Assembly (NCBI RefSeq): GCF_000614145.1
Contig: NZ_BAKK01000038.1
Span: forward strand, 1-38,373
Source of the DNA: Bacteroides faecichinchillae JCM 17102
GTDB taxonomy: Bacteria > Bacteroidota > Bacteroidia > Bacteroidales > Bacteroidaceae
Direction: 5' to 3'
Length of the DNA: 38,373 nt
Shown here: piece after piece, positions 1 through 8,712 of the stretch
Position numbering within the stretch: position 1 is the first letter of the stretch
Layout of the letters: the number at the start of each line of letters is the position of its first letter
Notes under the pieces: model-generated
What the model was told of the DNA's origin: nothing
The model's database searches: none
Seen by the model: only the letters and a program-made list of their open reading frames with translations
Program-made: the position numbers and the translations under genes

Positions 1-71
1 ATATAAGGCTTTTCTGTAATTATATAGTCTACCCGAAAGGATTACCTTTTGAGTCCCATAGATTCCAACTA

Positions 72-944
72 TTATTTCAACGTGAAACTCTGAGAACCAA
101 TCAGATTACCACCTTCAAAAATATCTACCCGATAGTTACCGGCATACAAGAACTCTTCTACATCCCAGAACACATTTACATGCTGCTCTTCTCCATTATA
201 TTCGATATACTTCTTAATTGAATAAACCAATGTACGGTTTTCATAAGGAAATGTATTCGATGCACTTTTTGTCAATACATCATTATCCGGTTTCGTGATA
301 CGTATATATAAGGTACGTTCGCCATTCTCAGCAGTAATATTCTTTACGACTGTAAAGCTGATAGCCAACTTCACTATATCTTTCACCTTCTTTGCTTCCT
401 TACCTCGTTTATTACGCGGTTCAATCCGAATATTGGTAACATCCAGTTGAGCAGCCAGAGTCACTTTCTTATCCAAATTCTTCTTTTCCTCAGAAAGAGC
501 ATTGACCTGTCGTGAGGCCTGGTTATATTTCTTAGTAACATCAGCGATCTGCTGTTGCTGCATAGTAGTCAGTTTATTCAATGAGTCAATCTGGGCAATA
601 TAATTAAACAAGATAGCACGCAACGTTGCCACTTCCTTTTTCAAACGGCGGATTTCAGTAGCATTCGAACTTTTCACTGTACGTAGTTCTTCCAGTAACC
701 GCTGGCTTTTCAATTGCTCTTGTTCCAACAATTGAGCCAATGAATCATTAGTAACGGTAATCTTCAACTCGTCGTATTTTTGCACAAAACCAGCATATTC
801 GTTTTCCAGATCTTCCTTATCCAGATTAAACTCTTCCACCAACTCCCGGTTAGCTTTCTTTTCGGTGATCAATAAATAAGTAATGCCGATAAAAGCAATT
901 ATCAGAACAGCTACAGCTGTAATTAGAAGGCTTTTTTTATTCAT
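72..944 (-). CDS. Coiled-coil envelope protein, conserved hypothetical
   Basis: 290 aa. I cannot assign a function. The first residues hold a short charged stretch followed by a hydrophobic segment at about residues 5-26, which fits a single N-terminal membrane anchor. Residues about 30-165 are rich in Glu, Lys, Leu and Gln with heptad-like spacing, so a long coiled coil is likely. The last ~120 residues look like a beta-rich globular domain. The start ATG at 942-944 lies just after a TACTTTTG promoter-like box on the same strand. The gene is divergent from mdh. The topology (anchor, coiled coil, distal beta domain) resembles Bacteroidetes envelope proteins of unknown role; that placement is inference. 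Confidence 0.8.
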   Translation of the reverse strand: MNKKSLLITAVAVLIIAFIGITYLLITEKKANRELVEEFNLDKEDLENEYAGFVQKYDELKITVTNDSLAQLLEQEQLKSQRLLEELRTVKSSNATEIRRLKKEVATLRAILFNYIAQIDSLNKLTTMQQQQIADVTKKYNQASRQVNALSEEKKNLDKKVTLAAQLDVTNIRIEPRNKRGKEAKKVKDIVKLAISFTVVKNITAENGERTLYIRITKPDNDVLTKSASNTFPYENRTLVYSIKKYIEYNGEEQHVNVFWDVEEFLYAGNYRVDIFEGGNLIGSQSFTLK

Positions 945-973
945 AGTTTCTGTATGCTAATTAATAACGGCTG

Positions 974-981
974 CAAAAGTA
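974..981 (-). promoter_or_regulatory. Candidate -7 box for the coiled-coil protein
   Basis: The minus strand reads TACTTTTG, matching the Bacteroides -7 consensus TAnnTTTG, about 30 bp before the start codon. No clear TTTG -33 box lies at the right distance. Confidence 0.4.
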
Positions 982-1069
982 ATCATTTCATAACAGAGTA
1001 ACACAGAATGAGGTGTTTTCTTTAACGAAAATTATTACGGAAAAATTTCTTTAATCAGGATTATCGTTG

Positions 1070-1077
1070 TAATTTTG
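1070..1077 (+). promoter_or_regulatory. Candidate -7 box for mdh
   Basis: TAATTTTG matches TAnnTTTG and lies 50 bp upstream of the mdh ATG. The -33 region is only weakly matching (TTTCT). The leader between box and ATG is A-rich, as is common for well-expressed Bacteroides genes. Confidence 0.5.
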
Positions 1078-1127
1078 TCGCGCAAAAAAGATAAAACTAA
1101 TTATCAACTTTTTAAATAAATAGTATT

Positions 1128-2069
1128 ATGTCAAAAGTAACCGTAGTAGGCGCAGGTAACGTAGGTGCTACATGTGCAAATGTACTTGCTTTCAATGAAG
1201 TAGCAGACGAAGTAGTAATGCTGGACGTTAAAGAAGGCGTATCAGAAGGTAAAGCAATGGATATGATGCAGACAGCTCAACTGTTGGGCTTCGACACTAC
1301 TGTAGTAGGATGCACAAACGACTATGCTCAAACTGCTAACTCTGACGTTGTTGTAATTACTTCAGGTATTCCTCGTAAACCGGGTATGACTCGTGAAGAA
1401 CTGATCGGTGTAAACGCTGGTATCGTTAAATCGGTAGCAGAAAACATCTTGAAATATTCTCCTAACGCAATCCTTGTTGTTATCTCTAATCCAATGGATA
1501 CAATGACTTACCTGTCATTGAAATCTCTGGGATTACCGAAGAATCGTATCATCGGTATGGGAGGGGCTCTGGATAGTTCTCGTTTCAAATATTTCTTGTC
1601 TCAGGCTTTGGGATGCAACACTAACGAAGTAGAAGGTATGGTAATCGGCGGTCACGGTGATACCACAATGATCCCTTTGACTCGTTTCGCTACTTACAAA
1701 GGTATGCCTGTAACTAACTTCATCTCTGAAGAAAAACTGAACGAAGTTGCTGCTTCTACTATGGTAGGTGGTGCTACTCTGACTAAGTTATTGGGTACTT
1801 CTGCATGGTATGCACCAGGTGCAGCAGGAGCATTCGTCGTTGAATCTATCTTGCACGACCAAAAGAAGATGATCCCTTGTTCAGTATATCTGGAAGGTGA
1901 ATACGGTGAATCAGATCTTTGTATTGGCGTACCTGTAATCCTTGGTAAGAACGGTATCGAAAAGATCGTTGAACTGAACCTGAATGAAGACGAGAAAGCT
2001 AAGTTTGCTGCCAGCGCTGCTGCTGTTCACAAAACAAACGCTGATTTAAAGACAGTAGGCGCTCTTTAA
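1128..2069 (+). CDS. mdh: Malate dehydrogenase (LDH-type)
   Basis: 313 aa, the usual length for this family. It oxidises malate to oxaloacetate with NAD+, or the reverse in the reductive branch to fumarate and succinate in Bacteroides. The N-terminal Rossmann motif GAGNVGA (residues 8-14) and the acidic residue of MLDV (D33) fit NAD binding. The substrate arginines in IPRKPGMTR (R83, R89) and R152 are present, as is the catalytic His in GGHGDTT (H176). Pro-Arg-Lys at 82-84 fits malate rather than lactate specificity. The gene is monocistronic: a promoter-like box lies upstream and a strong hairpin terminator follows. Confidence 0.96.
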   Translation: MSKVTVVGAGNVGATCANVLAFNEVADEVVMLDVKEGVSEGKAMDMMQTAQLLGFDTTVVGCTNDYAQTANSDVVVITSGIPRKPGMTREELIGVNAGIVKSVAENILKYSPNAILVVISNPMDTMTYLSLKSLGLPKNRIIGMGGALDSSRFKYFLSQALGCNTNEVEGMVIGGHGDTTMIPLTRFATYKGMPVTNFISEEKLNEVAASTMVGGATLTKLLGTSAWYAPGAAGAFVVESILHDQKKMIPCSVYLEGEYGESDLCIGVPVILGKNGIEKIVELNLNEDEKAKFAASAAAVHKTNADLKTVGAL

Positions 2070-2101
2070 TTGAGCCTTTCATTTTTTATTGATAAATTAC
2101 A

Positions 2102-2138
2102 AGGCTATTCTTCCATTGAGAAGAGTAGCCTTTTTTTA
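2102..2138 (+). terminator. Rho-independent terminator of mdh
   Basis: AGGCTATTCTT (2102-2112) pairs with AAGAGTAGCCT (2121-2131) with one G-U pair, followed by a run of T. It lies 32 bp after the mdh stop codon. Confidence 0.85.
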
Positions 2139-2192
2139 TTTTCTTCTCCGTTATTCTCTCTCCACAAATAAGCATTTAAAAAAACTAAATTC

Positions 2193-2224
2193 TTTGCATT
2201 CTTCAAGAAAAGCATCTATTTTTG
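2193..2224 (+). promoter_or_regulatory. Bacteroides-type promoter of the export operon
   Basis: TTTG at 2193-2196 and TATTTTTG at 2217-2224 are separated by 20 bp. This matches the TTTG / TAnnTTTG consensus of the Bacteroides primary sigma factor. The predicted start lies about 50 bp before the tolC-like gene. Confidence 0.7.
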
Positions 2225-2283
2225 CATCGTTGCTTATGCAATTATTGCCTATTTAAAAAGCAAACAAAGTAATCTGATTAAAG

Positions 2284-3759
2284 ATGCTAGACACAATGAA
2301 GAAAGTACTGACCCTGACAATTCTATGTAGCTTGACTCTAATGGGCAAAGCGCAAGGTGTTCTTAGCCTAGATAGTTGTCGTGCATTGGCTCTTGCCAAT
2401 AACAAGGATTTACTGATTAGCAATGAAAAAATAAATGCAGCACACTATCAACGAAAAGCTGCATTTACCAATTACCTTCCGAGTATTTCGGCTACGGGAG
2501 CTTACATGAGAAATCAGAAAGAGTTCTCACTGCTGAACGATGACCACAAGGCTGCACTCTCAGGACTAGGAACGAATCTGGCAGGCCCTATCGGAGAGGT
2601 GGCAACAAAAATCGTAACTGCATACCCCGATCTGGCTCCACTCGTTTCTTCACTAAGTGGGAAATTGGGTGCAGTTTTGCCCGAACTCGACAAAGCAGGA
2701 AGTTCGATTGTAGATGCTTTCCGTACCGATACAAGAAACGTATACGCAGGAGCTATTACTCTCACCCAACCTTTATATATGGGTGGAAAGATTCGTGCTT
2801 ACAACAAAATCACTAAATATGCTGAAGAACTGGCACAACAACAGCATCAATCAGGCAAACAAGAGGTGATTATGAGTACCGATCAGGCTTATTGGCAAGT
2901 TATCTCGCTCGTCAATAAGAAAAAACTGGCGGAAGGATATCTGAAACTTCTTCAACAACTCGACAGCGATGTGGAAAAGATGATTACCGAAGGAGTAGCG
3001 ACAAAAGCCGACGGACTATCTGTACGTGTAAAAGTCAATGAAGCAGAAATGACCTTAACCAAAGTAGAGGATGGACTAAGTCTTGCCCGAATGTTGTTAT
3101 GCCAACTATGTGGTATCGATCTAAGCTCTCCGATCACATTGGCGGATGAAAACATGAATGACATTCCTTTGATAACTCCAGATACTCATTTCGACATGAA
3201 CACCGCTTATGCTAACCGACCGGAAATACGTAGCCTTGAACTTGCTACACAGATTTATGGACAAAAAGTAAATGTGACACGCGCCGAATATCTCCCTTCC
3301 ATCGCATTAATGGGAAATTATATAGCTACCAATCCTTCTGTATTCAACAGTTTTGAAAACAAATTTAAAGGAATGTGGAATGTGGGAGTTATGGTACAAG
3401 TTCCTATCTGGAATTGGGGACAAGGTTTCTATAAAACAAAAGCAGCCAAAGCGGAAGCTCGCATTGCACAGTATCAGTTGCAAGATGCAAAAGAAAAGAT
3501 TGAATTGCAAGTCAATCAGGCAGCTTTCAAAGTAAATGAGGCGAATAAGAAGCTAACAATGGCTTCCAAGAACATGGAAAAGGCAGATGAAAATCTTCGT
3601 TATGCTGTGCTGGGATTCAAAGAGGGAGTGATTGCTACAAGCAATGTTCTCGAAGCACAAACGGCTTGGTTGTCTGCCCAGTCGGAGAAAATCGATTCAC
3701 AAATAGATGTGAAACTTACCCAAATCTATCTGGAGAAGTCTTTGGGAACTTTAAGATGA
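2284..3759 (+). CDS. TolC-family outer membrane efflux protein
   Basis: 491 aa. It begins with a signal peptide (a hydrophobic stretch after MKKVLTLT, with predicted cleavage near GKAQG), so it is exported. Two OEP-type repeats of long alpha helices follow, the pattern of a trimeric outer membrane channel with a periplasmic tunnel. Features typical of the family include the TLTQPLYMGGKIRAYNK segment (mid-protein) and VQVPIWNWGQGFYK in the second repeat. A second ATG four codons in (2296) starts MKKVLTLT directly and may be the true start. It is the first gene of an operon with a HlyD-type adaptor and two ABC-2 permeases, so it is probably the outer membrane exit of that pump. Confidence 0.92.
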   Translation: MLDTMKKVLTLTILCSLTLMGKAQGVLSLDSCRALALANNKDLLISNEKINAAHYQRKAAFTNYLPSISATGAYMRNQKEFSLLNDDHKAALSGLGTNLAGPIGEVATKIVTAYPDLAPLVSSLSGKLGAVLPELDKAGSSIVDAFRTDTRNVYAGAITLTQPLYMGGKIRAYNKITKYAEELAQQQHQSGKQEVIMSTDQAYWQVISLVNKKKLAEGYLKLLQQLDSDVEKMITEGVATKADGLSVRVKVNEAEMTLTKVEDGLSLARMLLCQLCGIDLSSPITLADENMNDIPLITPDTHFDMNTAYANRPEIRSLELATQIYGQKVNVTRAEYLPSIALMGNYIATNPSVFNSFENKFKGMWNVGVMVQVPIWNWGQGFYKTKAAKAEARIAQYQLQDAKEKIELQVNQAAFKVNEANKKLTMASKNMEKADENLRYAVLGFKEGVIATSNVLEAQTAWLSAQSEKIDSQIDVKLTQIYLEKSLGTLR

Positions 3760-3824
3760 ATTAAATGAAGAACGAGGACATTCTTTATACAAAAACAATT
3801 TAGTAATTTAAAAATCAATATGAT

Positions 3825-4817
3825 ATGACCTCTACAAAATCACAAAACAGTAATATGCTACTTGCATTCCTCACTTTATTGGGAGTGATCGCAATTGTTG
3901 CAGTCGTTGGTTTCTTTATGCTTCGCAAAGGCCCCGAAATCATTCAGGGACAGGCTGAGGTAACGGAATATCGTGTTTCAAGCAAAGTTCCGGGACGCAT
4001 CTTAGAATTTCGCGTGAAAGAAGGACAAAAGGTCAATGCAGGAGATACTCTAGCTATTTTGGAAGCACCGGATGTAATGGCTAAGATGGAACAAGCACGT
4101 GCTGCCGAAGCGGCAGCTCAGGCACAAAATGAAAAAGCAATCAAAGGAGCACGTCAGGAACAGATTCAGGCAGCTTACGAAATGTGGCAAAAAGCACAAG
4201 CGGGAGTTACCATTGCCGAGAAATCTTATAAAAGAGTTAAGAATCTATTTGAACAAGGGGTAATGCCCGCCCAAAAACTGGATGAAGTAACTGCACAACG
4301 TGACGCGGCTATCGCTACAGAAAAAGCAGCCAAAGCACAATATACGATGGCAAAAAACGGAGCGGAACGTGAGGATAAAATGGCAGCGGAAGCTTTAGTA
4401 AATCGTGCCAAAGGGGCTGTTGCAGAAGTGGAATCATATATCAAAGAGACTTATCTAATAGCTCCGGCAGCTGGGGAAGTCTCTGAAATTTTCCCAAAGG
4501 TTGGAGAACTAGTCGGAACAGGAGCACCCATTATGAATATTGCAGAACTTGACGACATGTGGGTCTCATTCAATGTACGCGAGGATTTACTCAAAAACCT
4601 GACTATGGGAACCGAATTCGAAGCGATTGTTCCTGCATTAGATAACAAAACGATCAAACTGAAAGTATATTACTTAAAAGATCTAGGTACTTATGCTGCC
4701 TGGAAAGCAACTAAAACAACTGGTCAGTTTGACCTGAAGACATTCGAAGTAAAGGCTAACACTCTGGAGACTGTAGAAAATCTTCGTCCGGGAATGTCGG
4801 TCATTATCGATAAATAA
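3825..4817 (+). CDS. HlyD/EmrA-type membrane fusion protein
   Basis: 330 aa periplasmic adaptor. An inner membrane helix lies at about residues 11-31. The biotinyl-lipoyl half at about 45-80 contains KVPGRILEFRVKEGQKVNAGD and the matching half is near residues 207-230 (APAAGEVSEIFPKVGELV). Between them is an Ala-, Glu- and Gln-rich coiled-coil hairpin (about 85-200). A beta-barrel domain follows. It lies 65 bp after the TolC-like gene and 2 bp before the first permease. This order matches the YbhG-FSR type of exporter, so it likely bridges the permeases to the TolC-like channel. The substrate is unknown. Confidence 0.92.
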   Translation: MTSTKSQNSNMLLAFLTLLGVIAIVAVVGFFMLRKGPEIIQGQAEVTEYRVSSKVPGRILEFRVKEGQKVNAGDTLAILEAPDVMAKMEQARAAEAAAQAQNEKAIKGARQEQIQAAYEMWQKAQAGVTIAEKSYKRVKNLFEQGVMPAQKLDEVTAQRDAAIATEKAAKAQYTMAKNGAEREDKMAAEALVNRAKGAVAEVESYIKETYLIAPAAGEVSEIFPKVGELVGTGAPIMNIAELDDMWVSFNVREDLLKNLTMGTEFEAIVPALDNKTIKLKVYYLKDLGTYAAWKATKTTGQFDLKTFEVKANTLETVENLRPGMSVIIDK

Positions 4818-4819
4818 TC

Positions 4820-6001
4820 ATGAAAGAGAAAAAAAAGAAATATATAGCTTTATGGCAGGTCATGCAACGAGAGTGTCGTCGATTGGTATCACGACCACTC
4901 TATCTGTTTTGTATGGTGATCGCTCCCCTATTCTGCTATATCTTCTTCACTACCCTTATGGGTTCGGGACTTCCTCAAAACTTGCCTGCTGGAGTTGTGG
5001 ATATGGATGACTCTTCCACTTCGCGCAATATTATTCGTAATTTAGACGCTTTCTCTCAAACGGGGGTGGTAGCCCACTACAGCAATGTAACCGATGCTCG
5101 GATTGCTCTGCAAGAAGGGAAAATCTATGGATTTTTCTACATTCCGAAAGGTCTTTCTATCGAAGCACAAAGTCAAAAGCAACCGACCCTCTCTTTTTAT
5201 ACCAACTATTCATATCTGATAGCAGGCTCCTTGCTTTTCAGAGATATGAAAATGATGGGAGAACTAACTTCCGGAGCGGCTGCACGAACTGTCTTGTATG
5301 CCAAAGGTGCAACAGAGAGTCAGGCAATGGCTTATTTACAACCGATTGTGATCGACACACACACATTAAATAATCCCTGGCTAAATTATTCGGTATATCT
5401 TTGTAACACCATTATACCGGGGGTACTCATGTTACTTATATTCATGGTAACCGTTTATGCAATTGGCGTGGAGATTAAGGACCGCACTGCTCGCGAATGG
5501 CTTCGCATGAGTAATAATTCAATTTACATTGCATTGGCCGGTAAGTTATTACCTCATACAGTAGTCTTCTTTATCATGGGAATATTCTATAATGTATACC
5601 TATATGGTTTCTTACATTTTCCCTGTAATAGCGGTATTTTTCCAATGATCTTTGCCACTCTTTGTCTGGTACTGGCTTCCCAATGTTGTGGTATTGTCAT
5701 GATAGGAACATTACCTACCTTACGACTGGGGCTGAGCTTTGCTTCATTATGGGGAGTCATCTCTTTCTCCATCTCCGGATTTTCGTTTCCGGTCATGGCG
5801 ATGCATCCTGTTCTTCAGGCACTGAGTAACTTATTCCCACTACGTCATTACTTCCTGATTTATGTCGATCAGGCATTAAACGGATATAGCATGGCTTATT
5901 CATGGTCCAACTATATGGCATTGCTAATATTTATGATGCTTCCTTTCTTTGTGGTTCACCGACTGAAAGAAGCATTGATTTACTATAAATATATACCCTA
6001 A
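4820..6001 (+). CDS. ABC-2 type transporter permease (first subunit)
   Basis: 393 aa. One N-terminal transmembrane helix at about residues 27-48 is followed by a large periplasmic domain (about 50-185) and then five or so C-terminal helices, the ABC2_membrane_3 layout. The motif VVDMDDSSTSRNIIRNLDA after the first helix is typical of YhhJ/YbhR-like permeases. The stop codon directly abuts the start of the second permease, so translation is probably coupled. No ATP-binding subunit is encoded nearby, so it presumably pairs with an ATPase from elsewhere. Substrate unknown; drugs or envelope lipids are usual guesses for the family. Confidence 0.9.
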   Translation: MKEKKKKYIALWQVMQRECRRLVSRPLYLFCMVIAPLFCYIFFTTLMGSGLPQNLPAGVVDMDDSSTSRNIIRNLDAFSQTGVVAHYSNVTDARIALQEGKIYGFFYIPKGLSIEAQSQKQPTLSFYTNYSYLIAGSLLFRDMKMMGELTSGAAARTVLYAKGATESQAMAYLQPIVIDTHTLNNPWLNYSVYLCNTIIPGVLMLLIFMVTVYAIGVEIKDRTAREWLRMSNNSIYIALAGKLLPHTVVFFIMGIFYNVYLYGFLHFPCNSGIFPMIFATLCLVLASQCCGIVMIGTLPTLRLGLSFASLWGVISFSISGFSFPVMAMHPVLQALSNLFPLRHYFLIYVDQALNGYSMAYSWSNYMALLIFMMLPFFVVHRLKEALIYYKYIP

Positions 6002-7255
6002 ATGAAAGATATAAAATTAAAAGATAAGATAGCCCAAGGCATCAATGACCTGTTTTATATCTGGAAATATGAGTTTCAGACGACTTTTCGTGACCAGGGA
6101 GTACTGATATTCTTCCTCTTAGTCCCATTGGGTTATCCACTGATTTATAGCTTCATTTATGACAATGAAGTGGTTCGTGAAGTTCCAGCGGTTGTAGTAG
6201 ACGATTCACATTCTTCTTTAAGTCGTGAATATCTCCGCAAAGTAGACGCTACACCAGATATACAAATTGTTTCATACTGTGCGGACATGGAAGAAGCTAA
6301 GCAGATGCTGAAGAACAGACATGCTTATGGAATCATTTATATACCTTCTGATTTCAGTGATAACATTGCCAAAGGCGAACAAACTCAAGTCAGTATTTAC
6401 TGTGACATGAGTGGGCTATTATACTATAAATCGATGCTACTCGCCAATACAGCCGTTTCACTGGATATGAACAAAGATATCAAAATAACCCGAAGTGGAA
6501 ATACTACAGAACGGCAAGACGAGATTACAGCCTACCCGATTGAATACGAAGAAATCTCTATATTCAATCCAACTACCGGCTTTGCTGCTTTCCTAATCCC
6601 TGCGGTACTAGTTTTGATTATTCAGCAAACGTTATTATTAGGTATCGGGCTCGCTGCCGGAACTGCTCGTGAGCATAACCGCTTTAAAGACCTTGTTCCT
6701 ATCAACCGGCATTACAACGGAACATTACGAATTGTACTAGGAAAAGGACTCAGTTATTTCATGGTTTATATACTGGTGTCATTCTATGTTCTTTTCGTTG
6801 TCCCTCGTTTGTTCAACCTCAACCAAATAGGACAACCAGAATCTTTGGTGTTGTTTGTGGCACCCTATTTAGCGGCTTGTATTTTCTTTGCAATGACAGC
6901 ATCCATCGCTATCCGCAACCGGGAAACCTGTATGTTGATATTTGTATTCACATCAGTACCTTTATTATTTATTTCAGGAATCTCATGGCCCGGAGCAGCC
7001 ATCCCTCCTTTTTGGAGATATGTTTCTTACCTGTTTCCATCAACATTCGGAATCAATGGTTTTGTAAAGATCAACAATATGGGAGCAACTCTTAGTGAAG
7101 TTGCTTTTGAATATAAAGCTTTGTGGATACAAGCCGGGATTTACTTTATAACCACCTGTTTGGTATATCGTTGGCAAATCTTGATGAGCCGGAAACATGT
7201 AATTGAGAAATATAAAGAATTGAAAGAGAAAAAAAGTAGCATGAAGGAAGAATGA
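6002..7255 (+). CDS. ABC-2 type transporter permease (second subunit)
   Basis: 417 aa paralogue of the preceding permease, with the same layout. A first helix lies at about residues 31-52, then a periplasmic domain beginning VVVDDSHSSLSREYLRKVDA, then C-terminal helices from about residue 195. The C-terminal tail is Lys- and Glu-rich and cytoplasmic. The start codon follows the upstream stop with no gap. The two permeases probably form a heterodimer. This is the last gene of the operon; a bidirectional hairpin terminator lies 80 bp further on. As for its partner, no ATPase gene is adjacent. Confidence 0.9.
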   Translation: MKDIKLKDKIAQGINDLFYIWKYEFQTTFRDQGVLIFFLLVPLGYPLIYSFIYDNEVVREVPAVVVDDSHSSLSREYLRKVDATPDIQIVSYCADMEEAKQMLKNRHAYGIIYIPSDFSDNIAKGEQTQVSIYCDMSGLLYYKSMLLANTAVSLDMNKDIKITRSGNTTERQDEITAYPIEYEEISIFNPTTGFAAFLIPAVLVLIIQQTLLLGIGLAAGTAREHNRFKDLVPINRHYNGTLRIVLGKGLSYFMVYILVSFYVLFVVPRLFNLNQIGQPESLVLFVAPYLAACIFFAMTASIAIRNRETCMLIFVFTSVPLLFISGISWPGAAIPPFWRYVSYLFPSTFGINGFVKINNMGATLSEVAFEYKALWIQAGIYFITTCLVYRWQILMSRKHVIEKYKELKEKKSSMKEE

Positions 7256-7335
7256 TTCTCCCAATCCCCAGCTTTAGAGATTTACTGTCTACAAGACTTA
7301 CAACCTTCTGACGCGTAAATATCGATTAGAAAATA

Positions 7336-7365
7336 AAATCCCTTGCTCGATTGAACAAGGGATTT
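7336..7365. terminator. Bidirectional terminator between convergent genes
   Basis: AAATCCCTTG (7336-7345) and CAAGGGATTT (7356-7365) form a perfect 10-bp stem with a 10-nt loop. T-rich tracts on both strands suit both the export operon and the convergent beta-barrel gene. Confidence 0.8.
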
Positions 7366-7403
7366 ATTATAAATACAGTACAATATAGTAAATGTACTAT
7401 CTA

Positions 7404-7958
7404 TTAGAACTTATAACCTACACCAATAGTAAAGTTCATATTTTTTGCAGAACCGTCAGCATCACCAAGTTTGGTCAATCCAAACTCACCAGTCAAATCA
7501 AAGAAAATCCGGCCAATTTCATAAGCAACACCTACACCCAGTCCACAATCAAATCTCTTTGCACCATTGTCGCCAAAGAAATCAATCTTTTCATCTCCGA
7601 TCTTATATTTTCCGGCAACACCACAAGCAAAATAGGGACCAGCTTTAACTACTACATTCTGATTATCAACAACAGCAAATCTAGCTGCAGCAAATACTGG
7701 TAATTCCAAATACATAGGAGTAGCTTTTACATCACTAACTTTAGCCCCTTTGGTAGTAAACATCAAAGAAGGTTGGATAGACCACATTTCAGTAAATTGA
7801 TACTCCATACCAATACCAGCTTGGAAACCAATTTTCATATCCCAACCATCAGAAGTAAAGTTACTCATGTTCATACCAACTTTAGCATTCCAAGAAGTCT
7901 GTGAATAAGAAACGATAGAAACCAGTGCAAATAGCACGAAAATCAAACCTTTTTTCAT
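7404..7958 (-). CDS. Outer membrane beta-barrel protein (PorT / OMP_b-brl_2 type)
   Basis: 184 aa from the preferred start at 7958. The reading frame is open for 26 more codons upstream, but only from MKKGLIFVLFALVSIVSYSQ does it carry a clear signal peptide, so I place the start there. The mature part begins TSWNAKVGMNMSNF and shows alternating beta strands with Gly and aromatic residues. It ends in an aromatic residue (VGYKF), the usual C-terminal signal of an outer membrane barrel. Small Bacteroidetes barrels of this kind have no proven function. A TACTTTTG box upstream on the same strand is a candidate promoter. Confidence 0.87.
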   Translation of the reverse strand: MKKGLIFVLFALVSIVSYSQTSWNAKVGMNMSNFTSDGWDMKIGFQAGIGMEYQFTEMWSIQPSLMFTTKGAKVSDVKATPMYLELPVFAAARFAVVDNQNVVVKAGPYFACGVAGKYKIGDEKIDFFGDNGAKRFDCGLGVGVAYEIGRIFFDLTGEFGLTKLGDADGSAKNMNFTIGVGYKF

Positions 7959-8080
7959 ATCTTTCAGTTTTTCTTGCTTTCCTCTTCCCTTTGGGCAGCA
8001 TTGCTTAAAATTCATAAGTGCAGGGAAGAATCTCATAACCTTTCAGGAAATGAAACGCACTCATAATCATTTTTCAGCTA

Positions 8081-8088
8081 CAAAAGTA
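8081..8088 (-). promoter_or_regulatory. Candidate -7 box for the beta-barrel gene
   Basis: TACTTTTG on the minus strand, about 120 bp before the preferred start at 7958. No good -33 box. If used, it gives a long 5' leader. The 368-bp gap between this gene and the divergent BlaI gene otherwise holds only the BlaI promoter and operator. Confidence 0.4.
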
Positions 8089-8265
8089 TTTAATTTATTT
8101 TATATAAAAAAGACTTATATAGTAGTTTTTCTTGTGAAAATAACTCATCAGTTTCTAATCCAATCATATTTACCAATGATAATTGTACAACTTTCTAGAA
8201 GCAATTATATATTCCCCTAAAACAATCATACATTCTATACATTTACAACATTTAACCATCTATCT

Positions 8266-8296
8266 ATTGTCAAACTACGAAATATTCGTAGATTTG
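8266..8296 (+). promoter_or_regulatory. Promoter of the BlaI-M56 operon
   Basis: ATTG at 8266-8269 and TAGATTTG at 8289-8296 are separated by 19 bp, fitting the Bacteroides consensus. The start codon lies 30 bp downstream. Confidence 0.6.
8275..8291 (+). promoter_or_regulatory. Candidate BlaI-family operator
   Basis: CTACGAA (8275-8281), ATA, TTCGTAG (8285-8291) is a perfect 7-3-7 inverted repeat filling the promoter spacer and overlapping the -7 box. A further half site, TTCGTAA, sits at 8304-8310. BlaI/MecI repressors bind dyads in their own promoters, with TACA/TGTA cores in staphylococci. Binding here is inferred from position and symmetry. Confidence 0.55.
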
Positions 8297-8326
8297 CAAA
8301 AGGTTCGTAATTAAACAAATATCTTT

Positions 8327-8698
8327 ATGGAAAAATTAAGCATACAAGAAGAAGAGGTAATGATCTACATTTGGGAGTTGCAGAATTGTTTTGTGAAAGA
8401 TATCGTAGCTAAGTTTCCACAGCCGGCACCTCCTTATACAACAGTAGCATCTATAGTGAAAAACTTAGAACGCAAAGGATATGTATCCCCCAAACGTGTA
8501 GGTAACACTTATGAATATACTCCCACGATTCGTGAAAATGAGTATAAACGCCATTTTATGAGCGGGGTAGTACGCAACTACTTTGAAAACTCTTATAAAG
8601 AAATGGTATCCTTCTTTGCAAAAGACAATAAAATTTCTGCCAATGACCTGAAAGAAATCATTGACCTGATAGAAAAAGGAAAAGAAGAAAATAAATAA
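8327..8698 (+). CDS. BlaI/MecI/CopY-family transcriptional repressor
   Basis: 123 aa, the usual family length. The N-terminal winged helix covers about residues 1-75. The recognition helix region PAPPYTTVASIVKNLERKGYV matches the family pattern P-x-T-T-V-x-x-x-L-x-x-L-x-x-K-G. The C-terminal half is helical and would dimerise. In staphylococci such repressors are inactivated by cleavage after a BlaR1/MecR1 sensor protease is triggered. Here an M56 protease gene starts 14 bp downstream, so the pair probably forms such a circuit. The inducing signal is unknown; nothing nearby is a beta-lactamase. Confidence 0.93.
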   Translation: MEKLSIQEEEVMIYIWELQNCFVKDIVAKFPQPAPPYTTVASIVKNLERKGYVSPKRVGNTYEYTPTIRENEYKRHFMSGVVRNYFENSYKEMVSFFAKDNKISANDLKEIIDLIEKGKEENK

Positions 8699-8712
8699 AA
8701 ATATATATTGCC

